Source: Vibrio splendidus
GTDB lineage: Bacteria; Pseudomonadota; Gammaproteobacteria; Enterobacterales; Vibrionaceae
Direction of reading: 5' to 3'
NCBI RefSeq assembly: GCF_024347615.1
Contig: NZ_AP025509.1
Location: 620,001-684,000, forward strand
DNA: 64,000 nucleotides
Both the position numbers and the translations under genes were made by a program. The notes beneath the pieces are model-generated. The model saw only the letters and a list, made by a program, of their open reading frames with translations. It searched no databases and was not told the origin of the DNA. Within the stretch, counting starts at the first letter, position 1; every line of letters starts with the position of its first letter. Shown piece by piece: positions 60,890 through 64,000 of this stretch.

Positions 60890-62779
60890 TTAAAGCTTGA
60901 ATCGTGACAGCTCTTGTTTCAAGTCACTTGCTAAATGACTTAGCTGATCGGCTTGTGAAACCGCATCGGTCGCATCAACTGCCATTACATCACTTACTTC
61001 ACGGACAGATTCCGTATTCGCATTGATTTCCGCAGTGACTAAAGACTGTTCTTCAGCAGCTGAGGCAATCTGAGTCGCCATATCACTGATCATCTGAATC
61101 GCTTCACGGATTTGAGCCAAACTCTCTCCGGCCATATCCACATCGTGCACGCTTGTTTTCGCCATATCGTGACTTTGTGTCATCACTTTAACCGCACCAT
61201 TAGTCGCTTGCTGTAGGCGTTTTATCTTGTCTTCGATCTCTTCTGTTGAAGCATGAGTACGTTGAGAAAGCACACGAACCTCATCAGCAACCACAGCAAA
61301 ACCTCTCCCTTGTTCACCGGCCCTAGCCGCTTCAATAGCCGCATTAAGAGCGAGTAAGTTCGTTTGCTCCGCTATTTCGCGAATCGTCGCCAAGATAGAC
61401 GCGATTTGCTGACCATGCTCTTCAAGCTCACTGATGATAGACACAGCGCTTGTTAGCTCAGTAGCGAGGTCATTGATCGATGATTGGCTTTTAGCCATCT
61501 GTTGGAAGCCTTGCTCGCTCAACTCCACCGAGTGAGTCGCGCTTTTGGCCGTACTCTCAGCATTCGTGGCGATTTCGGCTGTTGCTGTTGCCATTTCTGT
61601 CACAGCCGTTGCCACCATCGTGATCTCATCTTGTTGCCTGCTTACACTATCACTGCGCTTCATCGCACTGGTATTAGCATGCTCGGCACCGCTGTTCATC
61701 GCGGTAGAAACTTGAGTGACGTTTTGCATCATTTGATGGAGCCGATCAACGAAGACATTAAACTTATCGGCAAGTTGACCCACCTCATCTTGGCTCGACA
61801 CTTGTAGTCTTTGTGTGAGGTCGCCTTCCCCTTCCGCAATATCAGCTAATGCTTCACTCACTCGACCCAGCTCAACTAATTGACGAGCCACAAACCATGA
61901 GGTTGCTGCAGCCATAACGATCAATACAACCAAACCTGTAGTGATTTGGCTAATCAACATATTGAACAGAGGCTGCTCTAGTACGTCTTTATCCATTTCA
62001 ATCACAAGTAGCCAGTCGGTGCCTTTAATAGGCTCAGCCATGATGACGCGCTCATCACCATCAACTTGTGTAAAAATTGTCGTTAAGTTTTGTGCAGCAC
62101 TGTTTAATCCAGAAACACTTAATTCAGGTGCTATCTCTTTGACTTGCTTAAGGATGAAATCTTTATTCTTATGAGCAACGACCGTGCCTTGCTTATCAAT
62201 TAGGATCGCTCGTCCATTACCTGGAACCTGAATGGCTAATACGTCTTCAATCAATTTGTCTAATGCCAAGTTTGATGCCACAACACCAATGATCGATCCA
62301 TTCTCGGTCACAGGATCGGTCAATGTAACCACTAAGGTTTGCATGGTTACACTCACATACGGCTTGGTTGTTACTGCACGGTTCTCAGCTAAGGTTTGTT
62401 TGTACCAACCTCGAACTCTTGGGTCATACCCCGCTTTATTCAATGAAGGATCATGACGGAACATCTCACCTTCTTTGTTACCGTAATAACTCAATCCAAA
62501 CCCACCAGATACCAAGGTTTGACGTAAATGAGGAACGATATCTATTGAAGGGTTAAGCTGTACTTGTTGTTTAAGCCCATGTACTGCTTGTTTCTTATCG
62601 TAAAACCAGTCACTGATGCCCTTTGCATGGGCTTGAAGTGTATTACGACTTTCACTTTCTATAGCTTGCCAGCTGTTTGTTTGAAAAGTCTTATAACCCA
62701 TGAAAAGAAGAATGGCAGATGTAACAGCAATCGCCAAAACTACAGAGAAAACCATTTTTCTCTTTAGACTAAATTGCAT
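60890..62779 (-). CDS. Methyl-accepting chemotaxis protein (dCache type)
   Basis: 629 residues: membrane segment ~9-29, periplasmic dCache_1 ligand domain ~35-270 (with [14 protein letters not shown] and [17 protein letters not shown]), membrane segment ~275-297, HAMP ~298-350. The signalling hairpin carries the conserved tip [20 protein letters not shown]. The DxRxRxWY pattern of dCache receptors often binds amino acids or organic acids. No CheA-binding pentapeptide tail for CheR seen. Confidence 0.94.
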   Translation of the reverse strand: MQFSLKRKMVFSVVLAIAVTSAILLFMGYKTFQTNSWQAIESESRNTLQAHAKGISDWFYDKKQAVHGLKQQVQLNPSIDIVPHLRQTLVSGGFGLSYYGNKEGEMFRHDPSLNKAGYDPRVRGWYKQTLAENRAVTTKPYVSVTMQTLVVTLTDPVTENGSIIGVVASNLALDKLIEDVLAIQVPGNGRAILIDKQGTVVAHKNKDFILKQVKEIAPELSVSGLNSAAQNLTTIFTQVDGDERVIMAEPIKGTDWLLVIEMDKDVLEQPLFNMLISQITTGLVVLIVMAAATSWFVARQLVELGRVSEALADIAEGEGDLTQRLQVSSQDEVGQLADKFNVFVDRLHQMMQNVTQVSTAMNSGAEHANTSAMKRSDSVSRQQDEITMVATAVTEMATATAEIATNAESTAKSATHSVELSEQGFQQMAKSQSSINDLATELTSAVSIISELEEHGQQIASILATIREIAEQTNLLALNAAIEAARAGEQGRGFAVVADEVRVLSQRTHASTEEIEDKIKRLQQATNGAVKVMTQSHDMAKTSVHDVDMAGESLAQIREAIQMISDMATQIASAAEEQSLVTAEINANTESVREVSDVMAVDATDAVSQADQLSHLASDLKQELSRFKL

Positions 62780-63037
62780 ATTTAAGAACCTCTTATAGAA
62801 TAATTAAAGAAATATAAAGAGGGACACTATCACTCATGCGCATGTTTTAATTAGGGTTATCCCATAAAACAATGAAACAAATTGAGCATTGTGGTTAATT
62901 GTGACTTTGATTTATTTAGCGGTTTATCAACAAAGGCTCGACTTAGGATTCCACCAAAACGGCGTTGGGCTTAGCAAATATCAAAGGGAGAAATGAAGAG
63001 GTAAGGATGAAGAAACAAGAAGCAAAGCACCAGAAAC

Positions 63038-63068
63038 GAAAAAACCAGCCACGAGGACTGGTTTTTTC
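63038..63068 (-). terminator. Terminator of tRNA array 2
   Basis: AAAAAACCAG / CTGGTTTTTT stem with an inner GCC...GG part; T-run follows on the minus strand just past the last tRNA-Cys. Confidence 0.85.
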
Positions 63069-63075
63069 TAAATGA

Positions 63076-63149
63076 TGGAGGCGCCTCCCGGAGTCGAACC
63101 GAGGTCCACGGATTTGCAATCCGCTGCATAGCCACTCTGCCAAGGCGCC
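63076..63149 (-). tRNA. tRNA-Cys (GCA)
   Basis: 74 nt, same sequence as the other tRNA-Cys copies; last gene of array 2. Confidence 0.97.
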
Positions 63150-63213
63150 TTCAATAGTGTTTTAAGAGAACAACTCTTTTGAACATTACCAAACAAGATA
63201 ACAATCAAATAGA

Positions 63214-63300
63214 TGGTGCCCCGGGCCGGACTTGAACCGGCACAGCGCGAACGCCGAGGGATTTTAAATCCCTTGTGTCTACCAATTCCACCACCAGGGC
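63214..63300 (-). tRNA. tRNA-Leu (UAA)
   Basis: 87 nt, identical to the copy at 57454 (G:C form of the variable arm). Confidence 0.97.
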
Positions 63301-63380
63301 ACGCAATTCTTTATTGCGATGCCGATTACTGAAAAGTAAAACACCATCTTAATGTCAAAATGAATCAACATTACAAAATT

Positions 63381-63456
63381 TGGAGCGATACATCGGGTTC
63401 GAACCGATGACCTCAACCTTGGCAAGGTTGCGCTCTACCAACTGAGCTAGTATCGC
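63381..63456 (-). tRNA. tRNA-Gly (GCC)
   Basis: 76 nt, identical to the copy at 57173. Confidence 0.97.
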
Positions 63457-63506
63457 AATTTCATTCTTCTAATTTCTTACCTTATCAAAACGTAAGAGAA
63501 AGAGAA

Positions 63507-63580
63507 TGGAGGCGCCTCCCGGAGTCGAACCGAGGTCCACGGATTTGCAATCCGCTGCATAGCCACTCTGCCAAGGCGCC
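63507..63580 (-). tRNA. tRNA-Cys (GCA)
   Basis: 74 nt; first gene of array 2, 56 bp after the promoter -10 element. Confidence 0.97.
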
Positions 63581-63635
63581 ATTTTTCAACACGTTAGTAC
63601 CGACTAAACGTTAGCCCCGCTGTGTTCGGGTGCCT

Positions 63636-63663
63636 ACTTTACGGATTGAGTGAAGATAGTCAA
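63636..63663 (-). promoter_or_regulatory. Promoter of tRNA array 2
   Basis: Minus strand TTGACT, 16 bp, TAAAGT, followed by a GC-rich discriminator (AGGCACCCG) as expected for growth-rate-controlled stable RNA promoters. Confidence 0.78.
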
Positions 63664-63777
63664 ACAAAAATGTGAATTTAAATTCTGTTTGCTGACATTT
63701 AAATCAAATTGCTGCATGTTCGATCTCTTCAATCAAAAAACACACAGCAAAAACGATTTAAATAAGATGTTCTAGCG

Positions 63778-64000
63778 CTACCACTTCTTCATGAAGCGGC
63801 CAACGAGACTCGGATGATACGACCAACAGTGATCAAACATGGTCATAAGTTGAGGGTTACCATACTTAGAAAGACTAACCGCATGGAAACGGTTTTTGTG
63901 CTCTTTCAATTTTTCAACCTGAGCAATCATTTCATCAGATTGCTTAGGGGCAATAAAGTCAGAAAGTACGATCAAATCTGCGTTCTTGTATTTATCACCC
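63778..64000 (-). CDS. viaA: ViaA, C-terminal part (5' end outside window)
   Basis: The frame is open to the window edge and encodes the last 74 residues of a VWA-domain protein. The segments DLIVLSDFIAPKQSDEM, NRFHAVSLSKYGNPQLMTMF and the end VGRFMKKW match the end of ViaA, partner of the MoxR ATPase RavA, which helps load or protect respiratory complexes. ravA is expected upstream, outside the window. Confidence 0.85.
   Translation of the reverse strand, partial: GDKYKNADLIVLSDFIAPKQSDEMIAQVEKLKEHKNRFHAVSLSKYGNPQLMTMFDHCWSYHPSLVGRFMKKW

Larger units (their letters stand above)
63076..63456 (-). repeat. Duplicated Cys-Leu-Gly tRNA segment, copy 2
   Basis: 381 bp, near-identical to 56868-57248. 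The two copies are direct repeats about 6.2 kb apart and could recombine to delete the intervening genes. Confidence 0.93.

Overview
The window reads as a stretch of a Vibrio genome (family Vibrionaceae). Pointers are the DUF2986 protein, a TtpC-type TonB2/TonB3 system with a DUF3450 partner, the fabH2/trxC gene pair (adjacent on the second chromosome of V. cholerae, as I recall it), a RavA-ViaA-type ViaA, NrdR/FNR/Fur sites of gamma-proteobacterial type, and Cys/Leu/Gly tRNA arrays. A chromosome 2 location is an inference. The exact species cannot be read from the sequence.

Layout. 1-4.5 kb: anaerobic ribonucleotide reductase nrdD with NrdR and FNR sites, a secreted EEP-family nuclease and a YeeE/YedE permease pair. 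4.6-6.0 kb: an intact-looking IS3-family element with 3-bp target duplication. 6-20.5 kb: ordinary chromosomal genes (glycosyltransferase, GNATs, fabH2, trxC, a GMC alcohol dehydrogenase/acyl-CoA synthetase/AraC locus, MFS and MATE transporters, two stand-alone winged-helix proteins, ygbA, DUF2986). 20.6-35.5 kb: an iron superlocus. A nine-gene operon has the gene order of the Pseudomonas fpvGHJK-fpvCDEF system (periplasmic reductive iron release from a siderophore plus ABC import). It is followed by a lipoprotein gene broken by one stop codon, a complete TPR-TonB-ExbD-ExbB-TtpC-DUF3450 energising operon and a TonB-dependent siderophore receptor; all three transcription units have Fur-box-like sites.

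36-41 kb: dicarboxylate symporter, an OmpR/EnvZ-type two-component system, a LabA-like NYN protein, a DUF4174 protein and two short tandem-repeat blocks. 41-46 kb: assimilatory/detoxifying nitrite reduction (nirB-nirD-nirC, and cobA for siroheme) with an FNR site and NarP-like heptamers. 46.5-55.3 kb: the most striking segment. An arsenite-oxidase-like molybdoenzyme with its Rieske subunit is co-transcribed with two di-haem cytochrome c peroxidases, which is the signature of the dissimilatory iodate reductase cluster idrABP1P2. A pseudoazurin, a CopD-like membrane protein and a HEAT-repeat protein flank it, and an FNR-like palindrome lies in the divergent promoter.

55.5-64 kb: an unrecognised lipoprotein, then two nearly identical tRNA arrays (Leu-Cys-Gly-Leu-Cys and Cys-Gly-Leu-Cys). 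They bracket about 5.5 kb holding an AT-rich gene for an unusual TPR/SGNH/citrate-lyase-ligase-like fusion, a class 3 lipase and a chemoreceptor. The window ends inside viaA.

Together the region looks like an anaerobic-respiration and iron-acquisition part of the chromosome: nrdD, nirBDC and the idr-like cluster each carry an FNR-type site, while the siderophore locus carries Fur-type sites. All functional calls are from reading motifs, gene order and overlap; no database search was run.
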